Assembly: GCA_937890485.1 (NCBI GenBank)
Contig: CALBXN010000119.1
Coordinates: forward strand, 109,323 to 173,322
From: an uncultured Treponema sp.
Lineage (GTDB): Bacteria > Spirochaetota > Spirochaetia > Treponematales > Treponemataceae
Direction of reading: 5' to 3'
DNA: 64,000 bases
A program made the translations under genes and the position numbers. Positions 1 through 7,645 of the stretch are shown here, piece by piece. The notes under the pieces were generated by a model. That model was not told where the DNA came from, made no database searches, and saw only the letters and a list, made by a program, of their open reading frames with translations. Positions within the stretch are counted from its first letter, which is position 1; each line of letters starts with the position of its first letter.

Positions 1-1
1 T

Positions 2-319
2 TGCTGCAACAGTAAGACAAAGGATTTACGTAGATTTATTCTGGGATCAGAAATTCTTGTTTCAGCAATTGGAAAGCCTAAATTTATCAACGCTGAGTAT
101 TTCAACACAAAGGGAGTGGCGTTTAATCCATATCTTGTTGTAGATGTCGGTATCAACAGAGATGAAAACAATAAGTTATGTGGGGATATTGACAGAGGAC
201 AGTTAGCAGAACTTGTTCCAGATACTTATGTTACACCTGTACCTGGTGGTGTAGGATTATTAACAAGAGTTTCGCTGCTTCAGAATGTTGTAGGAGCTTA
301 CAAGTTATCTAACAAATAA
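2..319 (+). CDS. folD: FolD, C-terminal part (cut by window edge)
   Basis: The window opens inside this gene; about 105 C-terminal residues are present. The retained sequence has the FolD signatures CNSKT, ILVSAIGKPKF, VVDVGINRDE and TPVPGGVGLLT of the NADP-binding domain. FolD (methylenetetrahydrofolate dehydrogenase/cyclohydrolase) interconverts one-carbon folates in the cytoplasm and would feed thymidylate and purine synthesis during phage growth. The catalytic N-terminal domain lies outside the window. Family assignment is firm from the motifs; whether the gene is complete cannot be seen. Confidence 0.9.
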   Translation, partial: CCNSKTKDLRRFILGSEILVSAIGKPKFINAEYFNTKGVAFNPYLVVDVGINRDENNKLCGDIDRGQLAELVPDTYVTPVPGGVGLLTRVSLLQNVVGAYKLSNK

Positions 320-353
320 ACAAAAATAAAAAATGCAAAGGAAATGCAAAAAA

Positions 354-692
354 ATGAAAAAGAAGAAAATTATCTCAATTGTTTCAGTTATTACAATTAT
401 TGTGTTGCTTGCTATGAGTATTTCAGTACGTGTAGAAGGTAAGCATAATGAAGATGCTATGTTGCCCGGCAAGGTGACAGTCGCATGTAACAATGAATCA
501 GGAAGTAAAGCAACCAATCAGAAAAATATTAAGTACTGTAAGGGCGAAAATGCAGCAGTCGCAAATAGGGTATTAAACGAAAAATATCCCAAAGAGTCTG
601 TAAGCATTGGGGAACTTGCCGAAGAAAATAATACAATGGAAGATTCTGAGGAAGAATCAGAGGGAGATAATTATGACAACATACGAAGATAA
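354..692 (+). CDS. Small single-pass membrane or secreted protein, unknown function
   Basis: The 112-residue protein begins with a lysine-rich stretch followed by a hydrophobic segment (about residues 6-25), then a polar, acidic tail rich in E, N and S. This fits an uncleaved signal anchor or signal peptide. I chose the ATG at 354 because AAAGGA lies about 11 nt before it; the earlier in-frame ATG at 333 has no ribosome site. Its end overlaps the next gene by 20 nt. No family recognised. Confidence 0.55.
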   Translation: MKKKKIISIVSVITIIVLLAMSISVRVEGKHNEDAMLPGKVTVACNNESGSKATNQKNIKYCKGENAAVANRVLNEKYPKESVSIGELAEENNTMEDSEEESEGDNYDNIRR

Positions 693-867
693 TGAACAGT
701 GGAAAACAGATGGTGATTGTAGAAAATGCCGTAGACAGAAATATTGCAGTAAGGCATGTAAGGCTTGCAAGCGTGAGTTTCGCAGAACAATGATGCGAGC
801 AGTAGACGAAGCAACAGGTGGTGTGTATAGCCAATTAATGAGTAGAGCATATAGAAGTAGATTTTAG
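673..867 (+). CDS. Small cysteine-rich zinc-binding-like protein
   Basis: A 64-residue protein with five cysteines in a tight cluster (CRKC, then C, CKAC) around residues 16-30, in a very basic context. This suggests a single zinc site and possible nucleic acid contact. The ATG at 673 follows GGGAG with 6 nt spacing; longer in-frame versions lack a ribosome site. It overlaps the end of the preceding gene. Function unknown. Confidence 0.55.
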   Translation: MTTYEDNEQWKTDGDCRKCRRQKYCSKACKACKREFRRTMMRAVDEATGGVYSQLMSRAYRSRF

Positions 868-879
868 GAGGTAATCACA

Positions 880-1647
880 ATGATAGCAGTAAGGTATGAC
901 AGAGCAAATAAGCAAGAGAATTACAAATATATGGCGAGAAGTAAGCAAACAAATAGACTTGTAGTAGGTTATATTGTTGGTGATAGCCATTGGTATAGTC
1001 ATACTGATTATAAGATTTACTTCAATGAATATGCTCCAGGTGGATTTTGTGGTGGGGCTATTGAGTTAGGATTGAAGAGTGTAGATGTTGATCCAAATAC
1101 AATAGTTCCATATAACCAAATGGCAGAGGTTAAATACAATCAAGAAAATGGATTTGTTACACTTATAACAGATGTTGGACAGAGTAAACGTTGGGATATT
1201 CGAGTAATGCCGGGTGGTGAATTTCCGTATTTCCTTTGGGATGATGGTACAGAAGAATTCCAGAGAATTAGAAAACTGTTCGAAGAAAAAGTAGTTGTTA
1301 AAAAAGAAATTTCTTTAGAACAGGAGTCTAAGAATTGTGCTGAAGAAACAGTTAAGTTCCCAGATTTTGCAACAAACATTATCAACAAGCAAAAGGAACG
1401 CAGAAAAGAAGAACTGTTTACTGCACTGATGGAATTTTGGAAGAAACATAAAGATAAATATACAGAAATTGTTGTTGGCATTATGGGTGATTGTGAGTAT
1501 ATCACAGAAGAAAGTAACATATTTACTTGTACATTGTTAGAAAATTCGTATAACAACATTGAAGATTTGCTGCATGATTTCTGTAAAGAAGTTGATCCAG
1601 ATGAAGTAGAAGGATTTAACATTAAAAGAGAAAGGTGTAGTAAGTGA
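880..1647 (+). CDS. Unknown protein, 255 aa
   Basis: Preceded by a strong AGGAGGT 7 nt before the ATG. The N-terminal half is rich in aromatic and glycine residues (for example EYAPGGFCGGAIELG) and looks like a compact beta-rich domain. The C-terminal half is a charged, helix-prone segment with EEK/KKE runs. No cysteine motif, signal peptide or membrane segment is visible, so it is probably cytoplasmic. I recognise no family. Confidence 0.7.
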   Translation: MIAVRYDRANKQENYKYMARSKQTNRLVVGYIVGDSHWYSHTDYKIYFNEYAPGGFCGGAIELGLKSVDVDPNTIVPYNQMAEVKYNQENGFVTLITDVGQSKRWDIRVMPGGEFPYFLWDDGTEEFQRIRKLFEEKVVVKKEISLEQESKNCAEETVKFPDFATNIINKQKERRKEELFTALMEFWKKHKDKYTEIVVGIMGDCEYITEESNIFTCTLLENSYNNIEDLLHDFCKEVDPDEVEGFNIKRERCSK

Positions 1648-1651
1648 TATA

Positions 1652-1927
1652 ATGGAAATATATGTAACAGATGATGAATGGGCAAATAAGCGTGAACCAA
1701 AAGAAAGAATAGAACATATTTGTCCAATATGTAAAGGTAATATGGAATTACTTTTTGAATGTGTTGGCAAAGCGAAGAGAGAAGGGTTGCCATCAATAGA
1801 CGCTAATATCAGGAGATATTATTGCAATCAATGTAAAATGCCAATTATGATTGTAGAACATCCACCATTCCCAGTTAGCCAATATAAAAGAGAAACTATA
1901 CCATTTTTAGTGAGGTCTAAAGAATGA
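1652..1927 (+). CDS. Zinc-ribbon protein, 91 aa
   Basis: Two CxxC knuckles, CPIC near residue 24 and CNQC near residue 52, make a one-zinc ribbon. Such ribbons usually mediate nucleic acid or protein contacts. The gene starts 4 nt after its neighbour and overlaps the next start (ATGATG at its stop), which indicates translational coupling. Function unknown. Confidence 0.6.
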   Translation: MEIYVTDDEWANKREPKERIEHICPICKGNMELLFECVGKAKREGLPSIDANIRRYYCNQCKMPIMIVEHPPFPVSQYKRETIPFLVRSKE

Positions 1928-2106
1928 TGGGATTTTTAGCAGCAGTTGTATATTTAGTGAGAACGGCAATCACTATATTTTGGATTATGGATATTTGCAA
2001 TTTGCCATTTATGGAAATGTTTGATACTACATATCCACTTAACGAAATGTTTTGGTTATTTATTTATATCTTTGTTGGTGGCTTTAGTATAGAGGTGAAA
2101 AGTTAA
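1924..2106 (+). CDS. Small two-helix membrane protein
   Basis: The 60-residue protein consists of two hydrophobic stretches (about residues 2-22 and 37-55) separated by a short acidic loop, so it is predicted to sit in the host membrane. Its ATG overlaps the stop of the preceding zinc-ribbon gene. No homologous family recognised. Confidence 0.55.
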   Translation: MMGFLAAVVYLVRTAITIFWIMDICNLPFMEMFDTTYPLNEMFWLFIYIFVGGFSIEVKS

Positions 2107-2108
2107 AT

Positions 2109-2510
2109 ATGAGACAACCAAAAGTAGAAAACAAATATAATTTAAAACCAAGTGATATACCAAATTTGGTTATCCTGGATAGAAGCAGAATTTGTAAGCC
2201 TTTATTTTGGCGAAATAATGTAATTAACGCATGGTGTATTAGTGGTAGCATAGGAACAGATGCAGATCGCCGTTATGCAGCAGATAACGAATATTGGATT
2301 GGAATTTACGATAAACCATATTACAGAAAAATGATTCACTATCACTGTTATTGTTGGGGTGGAATGGGTAAATATAAATTTAAAGAGTTTTTCAATATGA
2401 AAGAAATTGAAAACGAGCGAGATTTACAGACTCAGGAAAAATTACTGGAAATCATCAATAAATTAATTGATGAAGGAATATTAGGTGTTAAATGTATTCA
2501 CACGAAATAG
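2109..2510 (+). CDS. Unknown protein, 133 aa
   Basis: GAGGTGA lies upstream of the ATG. The sequence has a tryptophan/tyrosine-rich centre (for example NEYWIGIYDKPYY and HYHCYCWGGMGKY) and a helix-prone C-terminus. It is predicted to be soluble. It overlaps the next small gene by 19 nt. No family recognised. Confidence 0.6.
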   Translation: MRQPKVENKYNLKPSDIPNLVILDRSRICKPLFWRNNVINAWCISGSIGTDADRRYAADNEYWIGIYDKPYYRKMIHYHCYCWGGMGKYKFKEFFNMKEIENERDLQTQEKLLEIINKLIDEGILGVKCIHTK

Positions 2511-2686
2511 ATAAAGTGTTGAACGAGAATAACTATGATATTGGGGCGAATTTGTATATGCATATATGCAGAACATCGCCACAACTGAACCATATAAAAT
2601 ATGATGCGTATAGCAATAAATTTCAGATGTGGAGCAGTGACGGATATCATTGGGAATTCGCAGTTCATAGAGAAGATTTGGAGTAA
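2492..2686 (+). CDS. Unknown small protein, 64 aa
   Basis: The ATG lies inside the end of the upstream gene in another frame and has only a moderate ribosome site (AGGTG). The composition is ordinary coding-like (YDAYSNKFQMWSSDGYHWEF). No motif recognised; it is probably real because it fills the interval in the operon. Confidence 0.45.
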   Translation: MYSHEIDKVLNENNYDIGANLYMHICRTSPQLNHIKYDAYSNKFQMWSSDGYHWEFAVHREDLE

Positions 2687-2705
2687 ATTTTGGTCATAAA
2701 TAATA

Positions 2706-2734
2706 TTGTGTTCTTGATATATCCGGCTTATAAT
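2706..2734 (+). promoter_or_regulatory. Possible sigma70-type promoter
   Basis: A perfect TATAAT (2729-2734) is preceded at 17 nt by a weak TTGTGT (2706-2711). It lies in the 80-nt gap before the lipoprotein gene at 2767. Only the -10 is convincing. Confidence 0.4.
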
Positions 2735-2766
2735 TAATGCAAATTATCATTTTGGAGGCTATTTCA

Positions 2767-3417
2767 ATGAGAAAAATATTTTTAGTTATGATGATGGCAT
2801 GTACATTCTTGCTTAGTGCTTGCAGCAAAGAAGAGGTAACATTAGAAGATAAATTTGAACAATTTCATTTTAATTCAGAGAGTGGTGTTTTCACGACTTC
2901 CAGAGGAACAGAAATGGTTGTTGATGATTTAGGAAAAGAGGAAGATTCTTTTGAGCCTAGAGTTGTTCTTTCATTATGGGTTGGAAACACAGAGCCAGCA
3001 GAAAAAGCATATGCATGGTGTCAAATGACAGTAGAAGAGCGTAAAGCAGATCTCAAAGAATGTGGCGATATGGTGATAGAATTTGCCAAAAACGAAGAAT
3101 GGGATAATGACTACTATTTATACATAAATGTACAAACAACTAATAGCGATTACAATTATGTGTATGATTACGAAGATGATACATTGTATGTTCCAAATGA
3201 CGAATTAGTTTATATGCAGATGTATGAACAGTTTGGCACTGTATCTAAGAGAGATGTAGCTAAATTAGATGGTGGCGTTGACTTTTTGGTAAACAATGAT
3301 TTAGCATATATTAAGCACAATGAAATAGAATATAACACTGTTATTGGTGGCGAAGTTTATATTTATGAGGGAGAATTTCATATCTCATTAGACGATGATG
3401 ATTACACTATTTATTAG
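2767..3417 (+). CDS. Putative lipoprotein, unknown function
   Basis: The N-terminus has a classic lipoprotein signal: basic start, hydrophobic core, and the lipobox LSAC near residue 18, followed by an acidic mature domain of about 200 residues. It is expected to be exported and lipid-anchored on the outer face of the host membrane. The ATG at 2767 was chosen because GGAGG lies 8 nt upstream and the signal peptide begins there. Phage lipoproteins often act in superinfection exclusion, but nothing here shows that. Confidence 0.7.
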   Translation: MRKIFLVMMMACTFLLSACSKEEVTLEDKFEQFHFNSESGVFTTSRGTEMVVDDLGKEEDSFEPRVVLSLWVGNTEPAEKAYAWCQMTVEERKADLKECGDMVIEFAKNEEWDNDYYLYINVQTTNSDYNYVYDYEDDTLYVPNDELVYMQMYEQFGTVSKRDVAKLDGGVDFLVNNDLAYIKHNEIEYNTVIGGEVYIYEGEFHISLDDDDYTIY

Positions 3418-3425
3418 GTAATAAA

Positions 3426-3638
3426 GTGAGCGATAAAATGGGTGATAAAATGAGCGATATTTTAAAATTTGATGGAAGTGCTGAGAGGTCGTGTTTAATC
3501 TGTGGAGATAGACAGCCTGGGCATCTGCAGCGAATGTCAATAAACCGAACAAAGAACGGAGATAATGTTGTTACATTCACAATTTGTGATGAATGTTTAG
3601 CTCATATGGGTTCGGAAATAGTGAAGTATGTAAATTAA
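3426..3638 (+). CDS. ClpX-type zinc-finger small protein
   Basis: A C4 zinc finger, CLIC near residue 20 and CDEC near residue 57, with about 33 residues between, resembles the N-terminal finger of ClpX. The first codon may be GTG (3426), with in-frame ATGs at 3438 and 3450. It ends just before an intrinsic terminator, so it is the last gene of the first operon. It might bind a protease or chaperone, but this is only a fold resemblance. Confidence 0.6.
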   Translation: MSDKMGDKMSDILKFDGSAERSCLICGDRQPGHLQRMSINRTKNGDNVVTFTICDECLAHMGSEIVKYVN

Positions 3639-3667
3639 TACAGAGGTATAATGCCTCTGTATTTTTA
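3639..3667 (+). terminator. Intrinsic terminator
   Basis: TACAGAGG (3639-3646) pairs with CCTCTGTA (3654-3661) around a 7-nt loop, followed by a run of T. It closes the transcription unit ending at 3638. Confidence 0.8.
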
Positions 3668-3699
3668 AAAATAAACAAGCAAAAATAATGAAATAATTG

Positions 3700-3728
3700 T
3701 TGACACAACATGAAAAAAGTAGTATAGT
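3700..3728 (+). promoter_or_regulatory. Sigma70-type promoter
   Basis: TTGACA (3700-3705), 17-nt spacer, TATAGT (3723-3728). A copy of the dispersed AAACAAGCAAAAATAATG motif lies just before it (3671-3690) and another after it (3784-3800). It would drive the gene at 3823 and perhaps the CRISPR locus. Confidence 0.7.
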
Positions 3729-3822
3729 AGTATCAACGGAACGAAAGGAGAATATCGAAGTGAATAGTTCTTAATTTTAATATTAACAAGCAATAATAAA
3801 TATAATAATAGGTATAAGAAAG

Positions 3823-4152
3823 ATGAACGAAGAACAAAAAGAATATTTGTGGTATAAGCTGTGTGTTTACTATCATGCAAATACAGAAATATATGACAGA
3901 GGGTTGACAGATTTAAGAAGTCCAATTGATCCAACAGAAGCTTATATTGTAGGAGAAGTCAGAAGTTATTCAAATGCTTATGCATTAAACATGAGACAGT
4001 TTATTTATTATGTAGCCAGGAGATTACGATTAGGCAAACGTAATTTGTTAGATTTTAATTATTGTAGATTCTCTGCACAAGGCTGGATTGATGAATACCA
4101 TAGGTTAGTTGAGAATGGCGAGATGGCTTTTATAAACAAATATATAACATGA
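3823..4152 (+). CDS. Unknown protein, 109 aa
   Basis: Soluble, rich in tyrosine and arginine, helix-prone. It lies between a clear promoter and the CRISPR locus and could be co-transcribed with it. A role in that system (for example as a regulator or small partner protein) is possible only by position. The ribosome site before 3823 is weak (AAGA). Confidence 0.5.
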   Translation: MNEEQKEYLWYKLCVYYHANTEIYDRGLTDLRSPIDPTEAYIVGEVRSYSNAYALNMRQFIYYVARRLRLGKRNLLDFNYCRFSAQGWIDEYHRLVENGEMAFINKYIT

Positions 4153-4159
4153 AACATAT

Positions 4160-4320
4160 ATTTTATAATATATCGGCTGATTCAGCTATATCTTCTGAGA
4201 TTGGAGGATATACACATAATCCATATATGTGAGCCGAAGGGTGAGAGATACAGTTATAGTAAATTTGGCGATTTACTGGCAAATTAAAATCTACTCACTA
4301 AAACCTTTGTAATAAAATTG
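4160..4320 (+). ncRNA. Predicted tracrRNA-like RNA of array 1
   Basis: A gene-free stretch with consistent folding. CGGCT (4174-4178) pairs with AGCCG (4232-4236), enclosing two hairpins (ATATCTTC/GAGGATAT and CACATA/TATGTG) as a three-way junction. GTGAG (4241-4245) can pair with CTCAC (4294-4298) over a small internal hairpin. ACCTTTGTAA (4303-4312) is the exact complement of TTACAAAGGT in the array 1 repeat, i.e. an anti-repeat. This order (stems, then anti-repeat) is what type V systems that need a tracrRNA show. A TATAAT at 4164-4169 may be its promoter, but no good -35 is seen. Confidence 0.7.
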
Positions 4321-4335
4321 AATATGGAATTTGAG

Positions 4336-4631
4336 GTTTTAGAACTTTATGAATTTACAAAGGTACTGAACACCTATGCTATTTGGGTATGGTCGCAAAT
4401 CGTTTTAGAACTTTATGAATTTACAAAGGTACTGAACTTCTGGTGCGTTTTCCGGCATAGCTGCGTTGTTTTAGAACCTTAAGAAATCACAAGGGTACTG
4501 AATGCGTCCTTCTACTTTCAAATTTTCAGTTTTAAAACCTTGAGAAATTACGAGAGTACTGAAACCTATATGGGAAGGAATATGATAGGCTCAAAGTTTT
4601 AGAGCTTTGCGAATTTACAAAAATGGAGTTT
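4336..4631 (+). CRISPR. CRISPR array 1 (5 repeats, 4 spacers)
   Basis: 36-nt repeats start at 4336, 4402, 4468, 4529 and 4596. The first two are identical (GTTTTAGAACTTTATGAATT followed by TACAAAGGTACTGAAC). The third and fourth carry several changes and the fifth decays after about 25 nt. Spacers are 4372-4401 (30), 4438-4467 (30), 4504-4528 (25) and 4565-4595 (31). Decay towards the nuclease gene puts the leader end on the left, beside the tracrRNA-like region, so transcription should be rightward. No Cas1 or Cas2 gene lies in the window. Confidence 0.93.
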
Positions 4632-4642
4632 AGTTTACAGTT

Positions 4643-6271
4643 ATGGAAAATAGTATAACAATAATCACAAGAAAATTTACAATTATTCCAATCATTTCAG
4701 AAACAGACGAATGGAATAAAAAAGCATATGAATTTACGGTTGAAAATCTCAATAAAGAAATTGAAAAATATAAAGAATGGATACGAAATCTCAAAAAAGA
4801 TAAGAATAAATCATTAGAAGAAAAGGAAGAAAAAATAGATAAATACAAAAAATCTTTAAAAGAACAAGAGGAAACATTGGCTGAATTTTTGGAAACAAAA
4901 GAATTTACACAGAAAATGGTCAATAATTATGCAAAATCATTAGTTAGAGATGCAATGGAATCAGAAGCAAGAAGAAAGAATTATATTTTATCCTGGGCTT
5001 TTTCTACAATGATCGAAAATGGTGTTCAATATATGGATATAAAACAACAGAGTAAATTTATAGGAGAAATGTTGAAGCCAGCGTACAGAAAAAGTGGATC
5101 AAAAAAGGGAAGTTTATTTGATGATGTAGAAATTGAAAATATCTTAAAATCGTATGGTGTAAGTTTCAGTCAAGAATTAACGAGAAAAATAAAACAGTCT
5201 GTTAAAGAAGGACTATTAGATGGAAAAGTAAGTCTGCCTACATATAAGTTAGATTCTCCATTTACAGTAGCAAAAGCACATATGAGTTTTTCACACGATT
5301 ACGATTCTTATGAAGAATTTTGTGAGTATATAGGGAAAGAAAAATGTAAGATGTATTTTAATTTTGGAGGAAATGGAAAACCTACCATTGCTAAATTTAT
5401 AATTGATACAGGAACAAACAAAAATAAAGATGAACTTAATTCAGTTTTGAGAAAATTATATTCTGGTGAATATGAATATTGTGGTAGCAGCATACAATTT
5501 GATAAAACTGGGAAAAAGATTATTTTAAATCTTACAATGGAAATTCCAACTAAAGACACGATATTAGATGAAAATAGATGCGTTGGTGTTGACTTAGGGC
5601 AAGCAATTCCGGCTGTTTGTGCATTAAGTGGCGATGTGTACAAAAGAGAATTTATCGGTAGTAGTGAAGATTTCCTTAAAGTTAGAACTAAAATACAAAG
5701 TCAAAGAAGAAGATTGTCAAAACATTTAAAATATACAAATGGTGGGCATGGCAGAAAGAAAAAATTAAGAGCATTAGAGCGATATGAAAGTTATGAAGCA
5801 AATTTTGCAAGAACATATAATCATATGGTAAGTAAAAATGTTGTGGATTTCGCACTGAAAAATAGAGCAAAATACATTAATATTGAGTGTTTAACAGGAT
5901 ATGATACTAACAAAAAGATTTTGCGTAATTGGTCATTTTATCAATTGCAAGAACAAATTAAGTACAAAGCAAGTTTATATGGAATTGAAGTTAGAAAAGT
6001 AAATCCATGTTATACTTCTCAGGTATGTAGCTTTTGTGGACATTATGAAAAGGAACAGAGAAAATCTCAATCTGAATTTGTTTGTGGAAATCCAAATTGT
6101 AAAAGCCATAGTTTCCATAAGAATCAAAAATATATAAATGCCGATTGGAATGCTGCAAGGAATATTGCGATGTCAACAAATTATTTCGATGGAGAAATTA
6201 CAAAGAAAGTAATAGAAAAAGGTGCAGAATATTACAACATTCCTATCGAAAAAGATAAAAAGAAAAAGTAA
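4643..6271 (+). CDS. Miniature type V CRISPR effector (Cas12f-like)
   Basis: A 542-residue RNA-guided nuclease candidate. Residues about 30-85 form a lysine/glutamate-rich coiled coil. The RuvC domain has motif I GVDLG (D317), motif II NIECL (E415) and motif III NADWNAARNIA (D501). A zinc finger of the TnpB/Cas12f kind (CSFC at 462-465, C481, C486) lies between motifs II and III. The size is in the usual Cas12f range (400-600), and the flanking tracrRNA-like regions fit that subtype. TnpB alone is excluded by two real repeat-spacer arrays. The start has GGAG 14 nt upstream, inside the last degenerate repeat. Exact subtype needs a tree. Confidence 0.88.
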   Translation: MENSITIITRKFTIIPIISETDEWNKKAYEFTVENLNKEIEKYKEWIRNLKKDKNKSLEEKEEKIDKYKKSLKEQEETLAEFLETKEFTQKMVNNYAKSLVRDAMESEARRKNYILSWAFSTMIENGVQYMDIKQQSKFIGEMLKPAYRKSGSKKGSLFDDVEIENILKSYGVSFSQELTRKIKQSVKEGLLDGKVSLPTYKLDSPFTVAKAHMSFSHDYDSYEEFCEYIGKEKCKMYFNFGGNGKPTIAKFIIDTGTNKNKDELNSVLRKLYSGEYEYCGSSIQFDKTGKKIILNLTMEIPTKDTILDENRCVGVDLGQAIPAVCALSGDVYKREFIGSSEDFLKVRTKIQSQRRRLSKHLKYTNGGHGRKKKLRALERYESYEANFARTYNHMVSKNVVDFALKNRAKYINIECLTGYDTNKKILRNWSFYQLQEQIKYKASLYGIEVRKVNPCYTSQVCSFCGHYEKEQRKSQSEFVCGNPNCKSHSFHKNQKYINADWNAARNIAMSTNYFDGEITKKVIEKGAEYYNIPIEKDKKKK

Positions 6272-6281
6272 TATATTTTTC

Positions 6282-6350
6282 TTGGTAGGTTTTGCTACCA
6301 AAGGGTGAGCAGTAATTGACTCATCAAAATCTATGTAATGCCTATGGTTT
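6282..6350 (+). ncRNA. Predicted tracrRNA-like RNA of array 2
   Basis: TTGGTAG (6282-6288) pairs with CTACCAA (6295-6301). The shared AAGGGTGAG block follows, and TGAG (6306-6309) pairs with CTCA (6320-6323). CTATGTAAT (6331-6339) is complementary to ATTACATAG of the array 2 repeat. The block AGGGTGAG...ACTCA..AAA(A)NCTNTGTAAT is shared with the RNA of array 1, but the anti-repeat differs exactly where the repeats differ, which supports real pairing. Confidence 0.7.
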
Positions 6351-6353
6351 GAC

Positions 6354-6521
6354 CTTTTAGAAGATTATGAAATTACATAGGTACAAAACGATGACATTCC
6401 AACAGAAATCGAAGAGCATCTTTTAGAAGATTATGAAATTACATAGGTACAAAACATTGCTTGATAATCAAAAAGGAGCAGATATCTTTTAGAAGATTAT
6501 GAAATCAGAATAAAAACATTT
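6354..6521 (+). CRISPR. CRISPR array 2 (3 repeats, 2 spacers)
   Basis: 36-nt repeats at 6354-6389 and 6420-6455 are identical (CTTTTAGAAGATTATGAAAT, then TACATAGGTACAAAAC). A third at 6486 keeps the first 20 nt and then decays. Spacers are 6390-6419 and 6456-6485, both 30 nt. The repeat is related to that of array 1 (TTTTAGAA..TTATGAA.TTACA.AGGTAC) but clearly distinct. The array lies directly after the nuclease gene and its own anti-repeat RNA. Confidence 0.9.
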
Positions 6522-6558
6522 AAGTTAAATTTTTAAATACAGAAGGAGAACTATAAAA

Positions 6559-7005
6559 ATGAGCAAACAAGAATTAGTCAGAAATGAAATGATTAAGGCA
6601 ATGAAAGAGAAGAACAAGGCTAAAAAGGAAACTTTGTCAATGCTTTTATCTGCTTTAAAGAACGCAGAAATTGATAAAATGGGAATTTTGTCTGAAGCTG
6701 AAGAAAATGCAGTTGTGCAGAAAGAGATTAAACAGACAAAAGAAACATTAGAATCAGCTCCGGCAAATCGTACAGATATTATCAAAGAGTGTGAGGATCG
6801 TATTGCAATTTTAAGTGCATTTGCACCAGCAATGATGACAGAAGAGGAAATTAAAAATATTGTTGATTCTGTTATTCAGGAACTAAGCATTGAGCAGCCA
6901 ACGAAAAAAGATAAAGGCAGAATCATGAAAGTTCTTATGCCAAAAGTAAAAGGTAAGGCAGATGGAAAACTTGTAAATATCATTTTGGATAAAAAGTTGG
7001 TGTAA
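6559..7005 (+). CDS. YqeY/GatB-like protein
   Basis: The 148-residue protein matches the whole YqeY family: helical N-terminal KAMKEKNKAKKETLSMLLSA, central AVVQKEIKQTKET, and the C-terminal KGRIMKVLMPKVKGKADG block related to the tail domain of GatB. GatB tails help tRNA-dependent amidotransferases bind tRNA; the role of free YqeY is not settled. AGAAGGAG precedes the ATG. It fits the tRNA-biology theme of this genome. Confidence 0.85.
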   Translation: MSKQELVRNEMIKAMKEKNKAKKETLSMLLSALKNAEIDKMGILSEAEENAVVQKEIKQTKETLESAPANRTDIIKECEDRIAILSAFAPAMMTEEEIKNIVDSVIQELSIEQPTKKDKGRIMKVLMPKVKGKADGKLVNIILDKKLV

Positions 7006-7007
7006 AA

Positions 7008-7643
7008 ATGGGAAGAAGAATAAAGATTATTCAAGATTATCATGGTGATGATATTAAATTGTATAAGAAAAGATTTGTGGAATTACAACCTGGTCTTACA
7101 GTACTTGTAGGATGTAATGGTATCGGCAAAACCACATTGTTAAAGCAAATTAAAAGTAGATTAAAAGAAGCTGAAATTCCATGTTTAGATTTTGATAATC
7201 TTCATAGTGGTGGTTCAAATGCAAGAACAAAAGCAGCATTTTATGGAGATTTCTCTTTTGTTGCACAAGGAATGTGTTCAAGCGAAGGAGAAAACATAGT
7301 TTTAAATATGCAGAGATTTGCAGGACAGATAGGACATTTCTTTAAAGAAAATATCAAAGCAAAAGAAATCTGGGTTTTACTGGATGCCGTTGATAGTGGA
7401 CTTAGTATTGATGCTGTGGAAGATTTGAAGGAAGGATTGTTTAAAACAATTTTTGAACACTATTCTGACAAAGAGATTTATATTATTTGCTCTGCAAATG
7501 AATATGAACTTGCTAGAGGTGAAATGTGTTTTGATGTTGCTAATTGTAAATATGTTCCGATTAAAAGCTATGAAAAATACAGAAGTGTGATTTTAAGATC
7601 GAGAAAAATCAAAGATGAAAGATATAAAAGAGAGGATGAATAG
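7008..7643 (+). CDS. P-loop ATPase (ABC/SMC-like fold)
   Basis: Walker A GCNGIGKTT lies near residues 34-42 and a Walker B-like segment WVLLDAVDSGLS near residue 125. The ABC-type signature and coiled-coil arms are missing, so this is a compact ATP-binding protein of about 211 residues. It sits 2 nt after the yqeY gene and 2 nt before a phosphoesterase gene, so the three are probably co-translated. Substrate unknown. Confidence 0.7.
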   Translation: MGRRIKIIQDYHGDDIKLYKKRFVELQPGLTVLVGCNGIGKTTLLKQIKSRLKEAEIPCLDFDNLHSGGSNARTKAAFYGDFSFVAQGMCSSEGENIVLNMQRFAGQIGHFFKENIKAKEIWVLLDAVDSGLSIDAVEDLKEGLFKTIFEHYSDKEIYIICSANEYELARGEMCFDVANCKYVPIKSYEKYRSVILRSRKIKDERYKREDE

Positions 7644-7645
7644 GC

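Noticed and set aside
607..672. Upstream extension of the cysteine-rich gene at 673
   Set aside because: No ribosome site before 607, and it would lie inside the preceding coding frame.
1140..1796. Minus-strand ORF of 218 aa
   Set aside because: Low-complexity S/L/F-rich antisense of the genes at 880 and 1652, without a ribosome site.
4643..6271. Plain TnpB of an IS605-type transposon
   Set aside because: Two spaced repeat arrays with uniform 30-nt spacers and anti-repeats flank the gene; no transposon ends or TnpA were seen.
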